Shown: positions 25,974 to 37,649 of the stretch, in pieces
How the letters are laid out: each line of letters starts with the position of its first letter
How positions within the stretch are numbered: position 1 is the first letter of the stretch
Assembly: GCF_029227915.1 (NCBI RefSeq)
Contig: NC_079882.1
Location: forward strand, 9,300,001 to 9,364,000
DNA length: 64,000 nucleotides
DNA from: Hydractinia symbiolongicarpus
Lineage: Eukaryota; Cnidaria; Hydrozoa; Anthoathecata; Hydractiniidae
Direction: 5' to 3'
The notes under the pieces: generated by a model
What the model was told of the DNA's origin: nothing
The model's input: the letters and a program-made list of their open reading frames with translations, nothing else
Databases searched by the model: none
Made by a program: the position numbers and the translations under genes

Positions 25974-26962
25974 CCTACAAAATACATTAATAATGGGTTA
26001 AAAGAACATAAAACCCTTTAACATGAAAACAATTCCTTTTTTTTCTCCAAAATACAAAATCAAATTATATAAAAGTGATTCTAATAAGTATTTGTTGTTC
26101 CTTAAAAAATTTTTAAAAATCTCTTTCCCAGATATTCACAAGTATTTTGATATTTAATTTTTCTACATAAAATATGTCATATATTTACCCTACAGAAATT
26201 GTTAATATTCTTTATTGTTATAATTTTAAACTGTAAAAGTATGATACATACAATAAGGGTTACTGAAGCCAAATAAAAAAGATTAAAGAAACTTCAAAAT
26301 AGAAATTGTACCAAACCCTAAAAACTTTGCTGATCATTCGATCAATTCTTACTATGAAAAAATAGACAACGTTAAGAACAAAAATATTTTAACTTTGTCT
26401 TGCATCTTCTAAATCTTCTTACCCCTAAGCATAAACTGCAGAGGTATATGGAGTTTAACAGAGCAAAAATTGTTTTTATACCACAATACTTCAACAAAAT
26501 AAACAGATAAGTTTGATAGCATTATTATTATTTTTTTACAGAGAAGGTAGGTCTCACCAAGAACATGTTTTTTTAAGGAAGTTGTAAAAATCAGGAGCAA
26601 AAAGTAAATTAGCTAAAACCAACACAGGTGTATGAAGGCATTTAGCTTCTATTTACTTCTGAATATACGTTGCCAAAAAAGGACCCATCATTTTGGTGCC
26701 ACCCCTTAAAATATTCCTCTAAATCAAATGAAAAATTAAATTGAAATTTGTTAGAAAAAAAAATATTTAACTCAGAAAATAAAATGACGAAATTATAACA
26801 ACAAAAATATATTTGATGCAGAATCTTTATAAAGTGTTACAGGAGCCATTACAGCCATTTCATAACTTCTTTTAAAATAAATGTAGGTTACTTATGTGTC
26901 ACTGAAATTTGAAAACATAAAGTTAATAAAAAAACACTAAACCTAAAATTGTTTAAAAAAAT
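25974..26962. other. Intergenic region between the F-box gene and DHX35-like gene
   Basis: AT-rich sequence with many A and T runs and several small open frames without resemblance to known proteins. It should include the F-box promoter and DHX35 3' untranslated region. I see no further gene. Confidence 0.5.
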
Positions 26963-29062
26963 CTAAGATGAATCTAAGCGCTGTCTTTTGCTCTGCAACA
27001 TGTGATCTGTGCCATACTCATAATATGTAGACGCTAGCTCTAACAGCCATGGCAATTTGATTACAGTTGCATCTCTCATATAATCCTTAGAGGTACACAG
27101 TACTTGATGAAACACCACAAGCTTTGGAGGCTTTCTTTCAACAGCTAACACAGAAGTAGGATGCAAATGAAGTGGATGGTTGTCTCGTATCGTCCGATAT
27201 TCACCCGTGGGATGATATTTAGCTACATTTGCAAAGAAGCCTGATATGATACACCTTCGTATGGCTTCATCATCTGATCCACAAGACACTATTGGTATAT
27301 CATAACGTTTAAGCAGGGCTTTTAGCTGATTCCTGATTCTTTCCACTCTACACAGTGCTTTATAATTTAAGAAATTTTTATGACACCATTGGGAACTTTT
27401 GTTGTAACTTAGGAATGCACGGTAAACATTTATAAGGGTTAAATGATCACCCTCAAGAACAGAAAACTTTAGTTTTATTCTAGCTATTTTATGCTTCTTA
27501 TTTGGAACTGAGACAAAGCAATTTTCTATTTGAAGCATAGCAGCAAGGGTAACGGCTTCTCCAGAGCATCCAAACTCACCAGAAGAAAGCAACATCTTTG
27601 ATAACATTGGATCTAATGGGAATTCAGCCATTCGAACCCCAAGTGGTTCTGTCAAACTTCCATTATCATCAAGAGCTCCTAAAGCATATAGAAGCTCAAC
27701 ACCTTGCACCATTAATTGAGCAGGTGGTCGATTTAGAAAACTGAATCGTAATACATTACTAATTCCCAGGCTTTTTAATTGTAAAACCACTGTTGCTAGG
27801 TTTGTCCTTTGAACTTCAGGAATAGTGAATTGATCCAACTTTTCAAATTCACTCTCAGGATACAAACGATATGCTTTACCTGAACGAACTCGACCAGCAC
27901 GACCTGCTCTTTGATCTGCAGATGCTTTGGATGTGGGTACAATAACTAAAGATTCAAGTCCACAAGATGCATTGTATGTACGAAGCTTAACAAATCCTGA
28001 ATCAATCACATAAACAATCCCGTTAATAGTGACCGATGCTTCTGCAACATTTGTAGAGACAACAACTTTTCGTGTATTCTGAGGAGTGCGCTGGAATACT
28101 TTAAGTTGTTCGGACATGGGTAAACCTCCATACAATGGCAAAACCAAAACATTTTGTAACTTTTTAGGAAGATCCTGAACCTCAGTATTGATCATTCGTA
28201 TTGTACTTTCTACCTCATCTTGTCCTGTTAAAAAGACTAAAACATCACCAGAGGCTTCATTTTTATGAACATCTAAAACAGTTTCCACACAAGATTTAAC
28301 ATAACTGGGTACTGGACTTTGCAAATAAAAGATATCAACTGGAAAAGATCTTCCTTCTATATATAGGACAACTGATGTGTCCTCCTTTTTATTGAAGTAC
28401 TTTTTCAAGTTGAAAAACTCTTGAAACGTATTTGCATCTAAAGTTGCTGAAGATATAATAACATGAAAATCAGTTCTTTTTCGCAGGATTTTTTTAAGTA
28501 ACCCAATTACAATGTCAGTATACAATGTTCTTTCATGAACCTCATCAAGCATGATCACACTATATTTCGTCAACAAGGGATCAGACATCATTTCTCTCAC
28601 TAAGTAACCATCTGTCATGTACTTGATCTTCGTTAAACTTTTATCACTACAATCTTCGAAGCGTATAGAGTATCCAACCTCTCTCCCTACAAATGTTCCC
28701 ATCTCTTCGGCAACACGGCTTGCCACTGTTGTCACAGCAACACGTCTTGGTTGTGTAACTCCAATGATTTGGTCATCATTGGTCCAACCTGCTTCAAATA
28801 AATACTGTGGTACTTGAGTTGATTTACCTGACCCAGTTGAACCAGAAATTACCACAGTTTGATAGTTTTCAACAGCATACAAGATATGATTACGATACTT
28901 AAATACTGGTAATCGTTGACGTTGTTGTTGCATTGATAAAGAAACATTCGGGTTATAGGCAAGGAAACTTCCGGCACCCTCTCCTTCATTTTGGCGTTCT
29001 ACTTTCAGATCAACACCTGGTTTACTTTGACCAGGTTTCCAAAATAGATTTTTTGTTGCCAT
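26963..29062 (-). CDS. DHX35: DHX35-like DEAH-box RNA helicase, intronless, DEVH box (699 aa)
   Basis: This is an ATP-dependent RNA helicase of the DEAH/RHA group, matching DHX35 over its full length from FWKPG near the start to the YYMRDAT region. The family acts in spliceosome-associated RNA remodelling. Motifs in order: I GSTGSGKST, Ia TQPRRVA, II DEVHERT, III SSATLD, IV/V FLTGQDEVE and STNVAEASV, VI QRAGRAGR, then the winged-helix, ratchet and OB-fold C-terminal part (GEYRTIRDNHPLHLHP). Motif II has Val where the canonical box has Ala. The metal-binding Asp/Glu and the His remain. The length is close to the usual 700 residues. The whole protein is one open frame, whereas orthologues in other animals are multi-exon, so a retroposed copy is possible. 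There are no stops or frameshifts, and it appears functional. Confidence 0.92.
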   Translation of the reverse strand: MATKNLFWKPGQSKPGVDLKVERQNEGEGAGSFLAYNPNVSLSMQQQRQRLPVFKYRNHILYAVENYQTVVISGSTGSGKSTQVPQYLFEAGWTNDDQIIGVTQPRRVAVTTVASRVAEEMGTFVGREVGYSIRFEDCSDKSLTKIKYMTDGYLVREMMSDPLLTKYSVIMLDEVHERTLYTDIVIGLLKKILRKRTDFHVIISSATLDANTFQEFFNLKKYFNKKEDTSVVLYIEGRSFPVDIFYLQSPVPSYVKSCVETVLDVHKNEASGDVLVFLTGQDEVESTIRMINTEVQDLPKKLQNVLVLPLYGGLPMSEQLKVFQRTPQNTRKVVVSTNVAEASVTINGIVYVIDSGFVKLRTYNASCGLESLVIVPTSKASADQRAGRAGRVRSGKAYRLYPESEFEKLDQFTIPEVQRTNLATVVLQLKSLGISNVLRFSFLNRPPAQLMVQGVELLYALGALDDNGSLTEPLGVRMAEFPLDPMLSKMLLSSGEFGCSGEAVTLAAMLQIENCFVSVPNKKHKIARIKLKFSVLEGDHLTLINVYRAFLSYNKSSQWCHKNFLNYKALCRVERIRNQLKALLKRYDIPIVSCGSDDEAIRRCIISGFFANVAKYHPTGEYRTIRDNHPLHLHPTSVLAVERKPPKLVVFHQVLCTSKDYMRDATVIKLPWLLELASTYYEYGTDHMLQSKRQRLDSS

Positions 29063-31046
29063 TTAAGGGCTATTCTAAAAATTAAATGTACATATTAGAA
29101 GCATACTAAAAATTACAAATTATTTTTATTGTATTTACTACAAAAATTAGTAAAAGCTGAATGGTTAAATTTGTTTAGCGAAAATATCAAGCATTTACTT
29201 AATTTTTATTGTTAAACTGAATTTTTTTATTATAAAAAGTTAATGTTATCATTGGATTTTGTTTAAAAGATCAGTTTGAGGGTTTTGACACAGGTTTAAA
29301 CCAAACTATAATAATTTTTGGTTTTTATTTAAAAAAAATTATAATTCAGAAAGTCGTCTTAAAAAAATAATTAATAAAAAAAAGATAACATTATGAGGGA
29401 TGGCTGCAAAATGTATTGAAACAGACAAAAGCACAGTAACTGTAGCCTAATTTAACTTGTGCATCAGAAAGTCAATGTATCGATATGATGTTGAAAATTA
29501 AATAACAATCAAAATAAAACAGTAATAAAAAAACTTTTTAATTTATACCACTTGGAAAAAGTACACATAGTTAAAAAGGTAGTTAAATTAATTATTTTTT
29601 GGAAAAAGGGCAATTCTGGTCTGATAAACCCATTGTTGTCTACACTAAAAAAAATATTTTTTTTAAAGTAGCATGATGTTGTACTTATATTATAGAGCTT
29701 AAAAAGTTAGGTAGCAAGTCTTTTAAAGTTTTTAAAAAGCTCTTTTCGTTCTCAAGATATTCACATTTTAAGAATTTCAGATTTAACTATACTGCATAAA
29801 TTATGATGTCATATTTAAGTAATAGCAAATTTTGACATTTTCTGTCATCATTATTTTAGACCCATTAAGGGATGTGCAATCAAACTTTATCAATGCATAA
29901 ATATTATAAAGATGAATTAATTACCATAAATTCTTTTGCCAAAAGAATGAAGATTATCATTTTATTTGCATTGTTTTTTATAAATCATCAAGGTAAGCTT
30001 ACTTACTGTAAGCCCAAGTATTCACAGGAACAAAAACAGTCGAACTTGCAATATTATAACAAGCCATCTTTACATACAATATATTCTGCAATGCTGTTAA
30101 ATGCCTTAACCTTAACACTCCGATACATGTCAATTGGTGTAAGGCTAAAATACTAAAATTCAATCTAGTGGTCACATCTAATAACCACTCACGGCTTGAT
30201 GTCCATATAAAATAAAAAGATTCGCGCTTAAGAAACTTTATGGTTGAAACACTTGGTGACCAGAAATTTACTTTAACAATAAAGGATTGTCAGCAAAAAC
30301 AGATGAGTTTTTTAAAAAACACGTTTTAGAGTCTAAGGGTTAATAAAAACAAATAATAAAGTTACATGTTATATATTTCAAAAATCTGTTCCTACAGTCC
30401 CTCGATTCAAAAACTATAAACAATGCTTAATGCATACAAAATATACTTAGTATCTAATAATTTTTAGTCAAATATTTTTATTTACATCTTCTATTTTAAA
30501 AATATTAGTTGTAGTTACCATAAAAAATATAATATTAATATTATAATATTAAAACACTACCATGCTATAAAAAGTAATTCTTATTATCATTTTGAATGAA
30601 AATATAAATACAATCTATTAATACAATTTAGGTTGGGCTTTTTTAGGATAGAGCAAGAAAGGGGAGAGATGGCTACAACCAACCCCTCTTCTAAAGTGAT
30701 TTAGGATTCAACTTTGGCACAAAAGTCATTGAATGATGTCATTCACTTTATAACAACGTCACCATATAATCTCTAGAAGGTTGTCATTTGTCAACCTGAT
30801 TTGACTTTTTTTATGACTTTATAATTTTAAGAAAAAATATTGACAAATCTTGTCACTTCCTGTTCAAGAATGAATCATCATGGCAATAAAGTGTGATGGC
30901 ATAACAAAACATTTTTGATACCCTAAGCTAAATAATGACCTCCGGCATACTTAGATATTATTGCAAACAATTCCGGAGACACTTTTTTACGCCTCCCGTC
31001 CAGCCTGAACAGGGTTAATTATGTCCATAAAGTACGACTGTGACAA
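29063..31046. other. Intergenic region between DHX35-like and the SLC49 cluster
   Basis: Very AT-rich, with long A/T runs and no recognised gene. It holds the DHX35 promoter and, toward 31 kb, the 3' region of the first transporter. The only coding-like signal is a possible signal-peptide exon at 29947-29992 on the plus strand. Confidence 0.5.
29947..29992 (+). other. Possible signal-peptide first exon (weak)
   Basis: The sequence encodes MKIIILFALFFINHQ, a plausible secretory signal, and ends in phase 1 at a strong donor (CAAG, then GTAAGC). Phase-1 introns right after signal peptides are common. I found no downstream exon that continues it, so it may be chance. Confidence 0.2.
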
Positions 31047-32408
31047 TTAAGTTGCTTCAACAGATGAAGAAATGACACCATCACTGTCAGACAAGCTTCG
31101 TTTCTTGACAACCGGGACTCCTATCAACAACAATATTTGAATTCCTAGGATGCCACATAACATATAATCCAATATTCCAACTTTACGTTTGTCAGAAAGC
31201 CATCCAGATATCTGTGTTACTATAGCAGTAAATAAACCACTAATTACAGAACAGAAAGCTAAAGAGGTACTGTTATTGATCGGGTATGTAATTTCGGAGA
31301 TAATGTCAGCTAATACACCTGTGGTGGGCGTGAAAAAGAACCAAGCTAAAGTTGATATAAGATAAATCACATAAACTGGATAAATATGGATTAAAAATTC
31401 CGAAAACATTGTAAACAATGCTGAAGAAACAATTAACAGGAGCATAAGTATAGTTTTGAACTTCTTTGTTTTATCGAGAATCATACTAAACAACACGCAA
31501 CCAACAAACCCAATTGCAACAGCCAATATACCCATCACTGAAACTAATTTGTCACTGTTATTGTAACTGGGTGTGATTAAAAGGTTTGCTATAACCGGGT
31601 ATGTCACACCAAATGCACCATTAAATCCAAAGATAAAAGCAAATATAACAAATCTGTAATCTTTACCAAGAATTTTTATAGAATCTATAGTCTCCAAGAA
31701 AGAGATATTTCCAGGCCCAGTTCGTCGAGCTTGTGATATTGAAGGTGGATATTTTGGACTTTCACGATAAAAAAACATAATCAAAACAAATACTAAAAGA
31801 CATGGCACACTCTGACTGTAGATTAAAATATTGAGATGGTTTTGTAAGTCTGCATTTGACATAGACTTTGAATTGTTGAATAACACCATGGTTTGAAGGT
31901 AACTAATTCCAAAACCAACATTCATCATTGACATATTGATATTAGTTGCAAGTGCATGTTGATGTGCTGGAAACCACACTTCAGAAACATCTGTAGCCAG
32001 CTGATACATTATTCCAGTAGCAAAACCCCAACAACATTCACTTATAAAAAACCAAATAAACCCATTAGTTTGAGCAGCTGGAATATACAAAGCAGCACCA
32101 ATAGCATTTACACCTGTTCCGATCAGCATTGTTGACCTTAGACCATATCGAGAGGGTAGAAACATGCCCAAAATAAATGACAGAAGGCATATAACACTTG
32201 CAATTGTTGATGAGAGAATAAATATCGACTCGGATACACTATAATGCTGACATACCACATCACTAATAGTAAACAAAGTGACTGATATGCTACCATTTGA
32301 AGCCAGTGCAAAGTTATAAAGAAACAAAATAATCCAACGGTATTTACATGGTTGAATTATTTTTTTATCATCACTGTGTTGTTCTTGAAGTTCACTTTTT
32401 ATGTCCAT
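31047..32408 (-). CDS. SLC49-like major facilitator transporter, copy 1 (453 aa, intronless)
   Basis: A 12-helix major facilitator protein. Similarity to the SLC49 group (FLVCR1/2, SLC49A3, SLC49A4) rests on the loop after helix 2 (FLPSRYGLRSTMLIG), the helix 4-5 segment EVWFPAHQHALATN, the central loop SPKYPPSISQARR and the helix 10-11 segment EITYPINNSTSL. Characterised SLC49 members carry heme, choline, ethanolamine or pyridoxine; the substrate here cannot be read from sequence. N- and C-termini are cytosolic by prediction, and the tail ends in KKRSLSDSDG. The start MDIKSEL lines up with copy 2. A strong inverted repeat lies 50 bp upstream. Confidence 0.85.
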   Translation of the reverse strand: MDIKSELQEQHSDDKKIIQPCKYRWIILFLYNFALASNGSISVTLFTISDVVCQHYSVSESIFILSSTIASVICLLSFILGMFLPSRYGLRSTMLIGTGVNAIGAALYIPAAQTNGFIWFFISECCWGFATGIMYQLATDVSEVWFPAHQHALATNINMSMMNVGFGISYLQTMVLFNNSKSMSNADLQNHLNILIYSQSVPCLLVFVLIMFFYRESPKYPPSISQARRTGPGNISFLETIDSIKILGKDYRFVIFAFIFGFNGAFGVTYPVIANLLITPSYNNSDKLVSVMGILAVAIGFVGCVLFSMILDKTKKFKTILMLLLIVSSALFTMFSEFLIHIYPVYVIYLISTLAWFFFTPTTGVLADIISEITYPINNSTSLAFCSVISGLFTAIVTQISGWLSDKRKVGILDYMLCGILGIQILLLIGVPVVKKRSLSDSDGVISSSVEAT

Positions 32409-32457
32409 TTCACCTAGTACAATAAAAAAGGCTTTTGTTTAATAACGTATCTTAATC

Positions 32458-32508
32458 TGACGTATATAATACTAATTTTTATATCAAAAATTAGTATTGT
32501 ATACGTCA
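32458..32508. promoter_or_regulatory. Near-perfect 23-bp inverted repeat upstream of transporter copy 1
   Basis: Arms at 32458-32480 and 32486-32508 match at 22 of 23 positions around the 5-base loop ATATC. The outer ends read TGACGTAT, close to a CRE/ATF half-site. The position 50-100 bp before the start codon of copy 1 puts it in the promoter or 5' leader. It could be a cruciform or RNA hairpin, a paired binding site, or a tiny transposon remnant. Confidence 0.7.
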
Positions 32509-33840
32509 TACATTTTTATTCCTATTTGCTCGCTGCAGGTATACCGCTTAAACTAACTTACATTCACTTAAATAAGTATAATTAAAGGATCTGCACAGAA
32601 CCATGTACAAGGTAAAGCCACCTCTAATTGGAATGTTATTTATCATTGTTTTCTCAGCCTTAAACTTTGTGTGGTGCACAATGTTTTTAATTTAAGGAAA
32701 CACAAAAAACACAGAAAATTTATCTTGAACACAATAAAACAGATAATGATAATGATTTTGACCAACAACTAGAGACAGTAGGCAAAAAGTTAAATCTATT
32801 ATTATGATACATGCAGCTTTTGGTTTCCACCAACCTTTTTTAAGCACAATTATGCATTTTAAATGTTAAAAATGACAATTTATAAAATAAAGAATAAAAA
32901 CTACAATACAACTCAATAATCTTGCTTGCTGAAGTCAATTTTTCAAAATTGTATGCTTTAACATTTTTTTACAGCAAAGATCAATTTAAAGACTGCAAAT
33001 ATTGTAAGAAAACCAACTTCACCTTTTCTACAAAATGATGCCTTAAAAATCAACATATAAACATACTTTCCAAGTTGTTAAACACGTTATAACAGGAATA
33101 TATACATATTTATTTACTTTATCATTTTCCTTATAATTGATAGGCAGAACATTTCACTTTTTCGACTCTTAATCTCATTGCGGCACATAATCTTTGATTT
33201 ATGTAAAAAAAACTTACTGAAATATCCAATATTTTAAAATTCAGCAAAATATAAAGGACATAAAAGTATGCGGGAATGTATAACAGGTACAATACAGCCC
33301 TCTAAATTAACAAAAGCTTTCAGCTTTCGCCATTGAGAAGCGTATTCCAACTCACAGCAAGATTGTTTTTGTTAAAACTTTTTGTATAAAAGAAGAAAGA
33401 ATATTGCTAACTCTGGGAAATATTTGTTTATAAACATAACATGATCAATACAGGGTTTTCCTGAAGTTTTCATAAATTAAAGGAAATAGAATAAAATAAA
33501 AAAAGACATACTTATTTGATCTAAATTTACTTTAAAATTTATATTTTTCAGCATTATTTTTACGACAGTTTTTTTTTTTTGCTGCCGTGCTTTTTTTCTC
33601 TAATTCAGAGTGCTGAAAATATGAAAATAGTGTATGTAACTAATTGTATGCAGATAGACAAATAAAATTATTGTATAGATTTTAGCATTAAAGTCTGAAT
33701 CTTGAAGTCAAGATAATTTTTATAGACGTTAGATTCACCTAAAAATCTTATTTATAAAATATTTAAAATATAAAGACTCTTTTGAAACTCTGAATTTGAC
33801 ATTGGTTTTGGTAAAAAAAAACAACATTTTTTAAAGAAAA
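32509..33840. other. Intergenic region between transporter copy 1 and the pseudogene
   Basis: AT-rich sequence without a recognisable gene, RNA or transposon. Confidence 0.5.
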
Positions 33841-33844
33841 CTAA

Positions 33845-34300
33845 CTCCACAACCAAAGTTAGTCATTAATAAGCTGATATTAGTTGCAAGTGCATGTTGA
33901 TGACAGGAAACCATACTTTAGAAATGTCTGTAGCGAACTGGTACATTATTCCAGTAGAAAAACCAAATAAGCATTGACTAATGAAAAATCTAATAAATAC
34001 ATTATTCTGGGTAGCTGGAATATACAAAGCAGCCCTAATAGCAATGGCACCTGATCCAATTACAACTGTTGTTTTTAAGCCATACAGAGAGGGTAAAAAC
34101 TAAGAGGCCAAACTCAATGACACTAAGCATATAACGGTAGAAACTGTTGTTGAAAGAAGAAAAATAGAATCTGATACGCCATAATGCTCACATACCATGT
34201 CACTAATAGTAAACAAATTGATTGATATATTGCCAGTAGCTGCCATTGAAAAGTCATACAAAAAACAAAATAAACCAGTGATATATCCTTATTGAGTTTC
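33845..34300 (-). pseudogene. Truncated SLC49-like transporter pseudogene (5' half)
   Basis: On the minus strand this encodes the first four to five helices of the same transporter family (segments such as NLFTISDMVCEHYGVSDS, YGLKTTVVIGSGA and STGIMYQFATDIS). It has an in-frame stop just before FLPSLYGL, a frameshift inside the WFPAHQHALATN equivalent, and no 3' half. It is closer to copy 2 than to copy 1 in several places. It lies between copies 1 and 2, so the array had at least four members. Confidence 0.85.
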
Positions 34301-34559
34301 TTATTTTTGTAAATTCATGTTATCTAATAATGTAAAAACATTTGTTAAAAAATTTGACTTTAGAAATTTAATTAATAAAACTATGCCATGGTACATAATT
34401 TCATAGTATTTATAATCACAAAACTGTCACACAAAAAGGTTCTTTGAGAGCACACACCTGGATGTGTTTTGTCTGGTAAGGCAGTTACAATTGTTGTACC
34501 ATGGCTTGTGTTTTGCTGTGGATTTATTACAAACGCTTGACTGTTTACTTAGAAAACTC

Positions 34560-35672
34560 CCAATAAATGATGATGACAACACAGATGAAGGCTCCACTAG
34601 TATTTGATGAACAGAATGATTATAGCAATGGGAAAATGTTCACAGAATTCTAAAAAAGGAATCAAGGTCCTGCTGTTTAATTATCTTTAAAGGGTCATGC
34701 ACATGTAGCTATGTGGAAGATAACTACTATTGAAATTGGAGCAGATGATAAGTTATCCAAAATTAATGCAAAAACTAGACTATCTATTTGAAAAATGAAA
34801 GCACAACAGCTTTTATTCCTTTTAAGGGTTTGAACAATTGTTGAATTTGAAATATTGTATAGCAAACTAAAGATATTTAATATAGAACTACCAGAAGCAT
34901 TTGAAGCTTACTTATTTCTGTGAACAACAAACATGTCTAAAGGTAACAGAAATCAGCCCGCACAACATGTGATGATCACAAATAGAAGGATATGAACGAT
35001 ATGATAATTAAAATATTTATTGCATTGAAATCAAAGGACACAATGGGACATTGTCCATTAAAAAGAATGTTTGTATCGTAGATACAGGAAAGGATATGAA
35101 AAAAACCCAAAGTATTCTGAAACAAATAGAACTAATTCTGTTGATAAAGATGGAAAACATTTAGCATTTTGTTTAAAAATGTCCGTATAGAACTTTAAAA
35201 AAGGATGAAGAGTGGAGAAATTTTAAATCAAATAAAACAAGAATGATAACAGCAATAGCAACAACAGGAGTAAAGCAAAGGAAGTTCACATAACGCTATT
35301 TGCTGTGGTGCCTGATCAAAAGTAATATTGTTTGATTGATGAATCATTTGGTAGAGAACTCCTTGACTCAGCATGCACAAAAATAGTATCAAGCGAAACT
35401 TGGATACATGAATACTCTGAAGAACTCTAAAGAATACAAAAAAGATATCATTTAAGACAATTCAACTTAAACACAGAAGAACATCATCACACCTGTCAAC
35501 ATTGGCAAATTATCAGTCGATGTGGTACAGAATGATATAACATTACTTGTTAGCCAGAATACCATAAAATGATTAGGCATAAAGTCAGATTTTGAAAATG
35601 AACAAGGTGATGAGAATATTGAGCTTATCTCTACATCAACTGGACACTACTTTTTACCTTTAACTCAAGTTT
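34560..35672 (+). mobile_element. Degenerate gag/aspartic-protease relic of a retroelement
   Basis: The plus strand carries decayed frames resembling retroelement gag (FDEQNDYSNGK, LSLKGHAHVA, FEAYLFL) followed by a protease-like region with LLDSACTKIVSSETWI, a later DVVQNDITLLVSQNTIK block and ending TSTGHYFLPL. Many stops and frame changes are present, so it is dead. I see no reverse transcriptase downstream and no matching long terminal repeats. The relic stops abruptly where the SINE begins. Confidence 0.6.
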
Positions 35673-35680
35673 AACTCAAA

Positions 35681-35993
35681 CTGATAGCCTTGTGGTAGAG
35701 CGCTCGCTTCCAGTGCAGGAGGTCTTGGGTTCAAACCCCGGCCGAGTCATGCCAGAGACTATAAAAGTGTGAATCTATCCTTTCTGCTTAGCGCTCAGCA
35801 TGAGAATAGGATTGATATCTTAGGCGGTTGTCTAGTTGAGCGATTGCTGTGCTTCCACGACTTTCGTAGCTCAAATGGGAGCTTTAAATGCGCTAGGACC
35901 CCCTTCGCAGGACCCTCGTTGATAGCAGTACCAATAGGAACTGAAGAGGCTATCCTGGGTAAATATTAGTAATAATAATAATAATAATAATAA
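35681..35993 (+). mobile_element. tRNA-derived SINE, type A, copy 1
   Basis: The head has an A box (TTGTGGTAGAGCGCTCG) and a B box (GGTTCAAACCCC), then a body of about 230 bp with CGTAGCTCAAATGGGAGC and GCGCTAGGAC, and an (AAT)n tail. Two more copies lie inverted at 54333-54612 and 61521-61784. This copy is the most intact in its promoter boxes. The small open frame inside it is not a gene. Confidence 0.85.
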
Positions 35994-37649
35994 AGTCAGA
36001 GAAAAACAAAAATTGTTTTACATGGTCAAAATTTAAAAAAATGTGACAAGCAGGATTTATTTTGTTGAATTTGCACATACTTTAGACGGAAAAAAAATTT
36101 CTTTGGAAATCCAAATTTTCGGCTTGTTAGGTATTTTCAATCTCAGCCAAACTCAGCCTAATGATATAACAGACCATGTTAACCCGTGGAATAATCCACT
36201 GGGCCGTCCATTAACAAATTATCTACTCTGCGGGGGACTTGGAATGCAGTTACGCACCACCTTTTTTAACACACATGCTTTTTTTATTTTTGTGAGACAT
36301 GACTATGAACAAAAAGTTATCTAAAAAAGTTACCTATAAATAGCTGGACTTAGACATTGATAGCTTTGTGTTAATGAAATACATAACCAATCTTTCCCGC
36401 TACTACCAAGAATGTTTTACAGAACATTTATAATCTTCAAGTAAAGAATAAAGGTCATAAGTGTTTTTATATCAGAGTATTTTGGCATTTTTAATGAGAA
36501 CTTTACCAATTTGTTAAGGATTTGAAATCATGCCTAAATGTTACCTTAGACTATTTAAAATAAAGAATTAGTTGTTGGGATCGCTAGTTTTTATTGAATA
36601 TATCTCCCATTTAAAAAGAAATATCTACGCTCCTCCCAACAAGTGATATTTTGAAATTCACTATATCAAACCTATACTTGTACCACTGGATAGAGCTCGA
36701 AGAGAGAATGCAAGAAAATGGTATACATGTCAATTTATTCATTGCCTTACTAAGATATAGTAGGTTAAAAAATGTAAATAAACATTTTTATGCTGATATC
36801 AGCAAATTTTATGCTGAATTTTGTAACAAATTAATGCACTTATTTGACAGAGAGAAAAAATCTGGCTCTCTATTTTATTTTTTTAAAAGACAGGATTCAT
36901 GCTATATTGGCAAAAGTATGCCAAAGAAAAATAGATGAATAAATGAATAGATGGACGAATGAATGAATGAATTAATGAAATACGAAACCAGTATACGAGA
37001 AGAAAAATTTCAGTGTTTCTAGAAATAAACAAAACATTTCACTGTAGACCTAAACTACGCCATATAGATATCACATTCCATATAGATTTTAGTTCACTAG
37101 CACTCACTAGTTTATCCATTTCTACAACATTCTACAATTGTTTACCTATTCATAAAGCAAAAGGAAAATGACTAAAAATTCTGGATAATAATGCTCACTG
37201 CACAACTTATTTTAATTGCAATAAAAAAATATAAAGGGACCAAAACTGAATATCACAACACATATATAACAAGACATTACAAGATAAGACCAGCTAAGAA
37301 AACCACTACCCAAATTGCAAAACAAATACAACTGACATAACTAACAAAGAGTAGTAGTTAGATTACAACAAGCCATGACGGTACAAAAAATACAACAGAA
37401 AACCATGAGACCTTAAAGCATATTACAAATGTCATAGCGAAAAATTGATTCTATGAAATTTTAAACCATAAAAATTTAACATATATATATGACCAATCAA
37501 AAAAGTCAATAGTAGAAGCAATCAAAATATCATATATTTATCCTATAATCCTAAAAATAACAAATTATAATCTAATATAACCACTGTTTAAAAAGTATTG
37601 GTGTAATATTTTTTTTATACTGGTGGCTAATACATCTTTTGGATTGTAT
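35994..37649. other. Gene-poor region between the SINE and transporter copy 2
   Basis: AT-rich sequence with short unassigned open frames (for example 36651-36938 plus, 95 codons) that have no family resemblance or splice context I can defend. A short ATGA/ATGG repeat lies near 36935-36975. Confidence 0.5.

Noticed and set aside
35681-35760. tRNA gene call at the SINE head
   Set aside because: A and B boxes are present, but the cloverleaf arms do not pair and the unit continues as a SINE with two more copies in the window.
36651-36938. Plus-strand frame of 95 codons as a gene
   Set aside because: No family resemblance, no defensible splice context and typical AT-rich chance composition.
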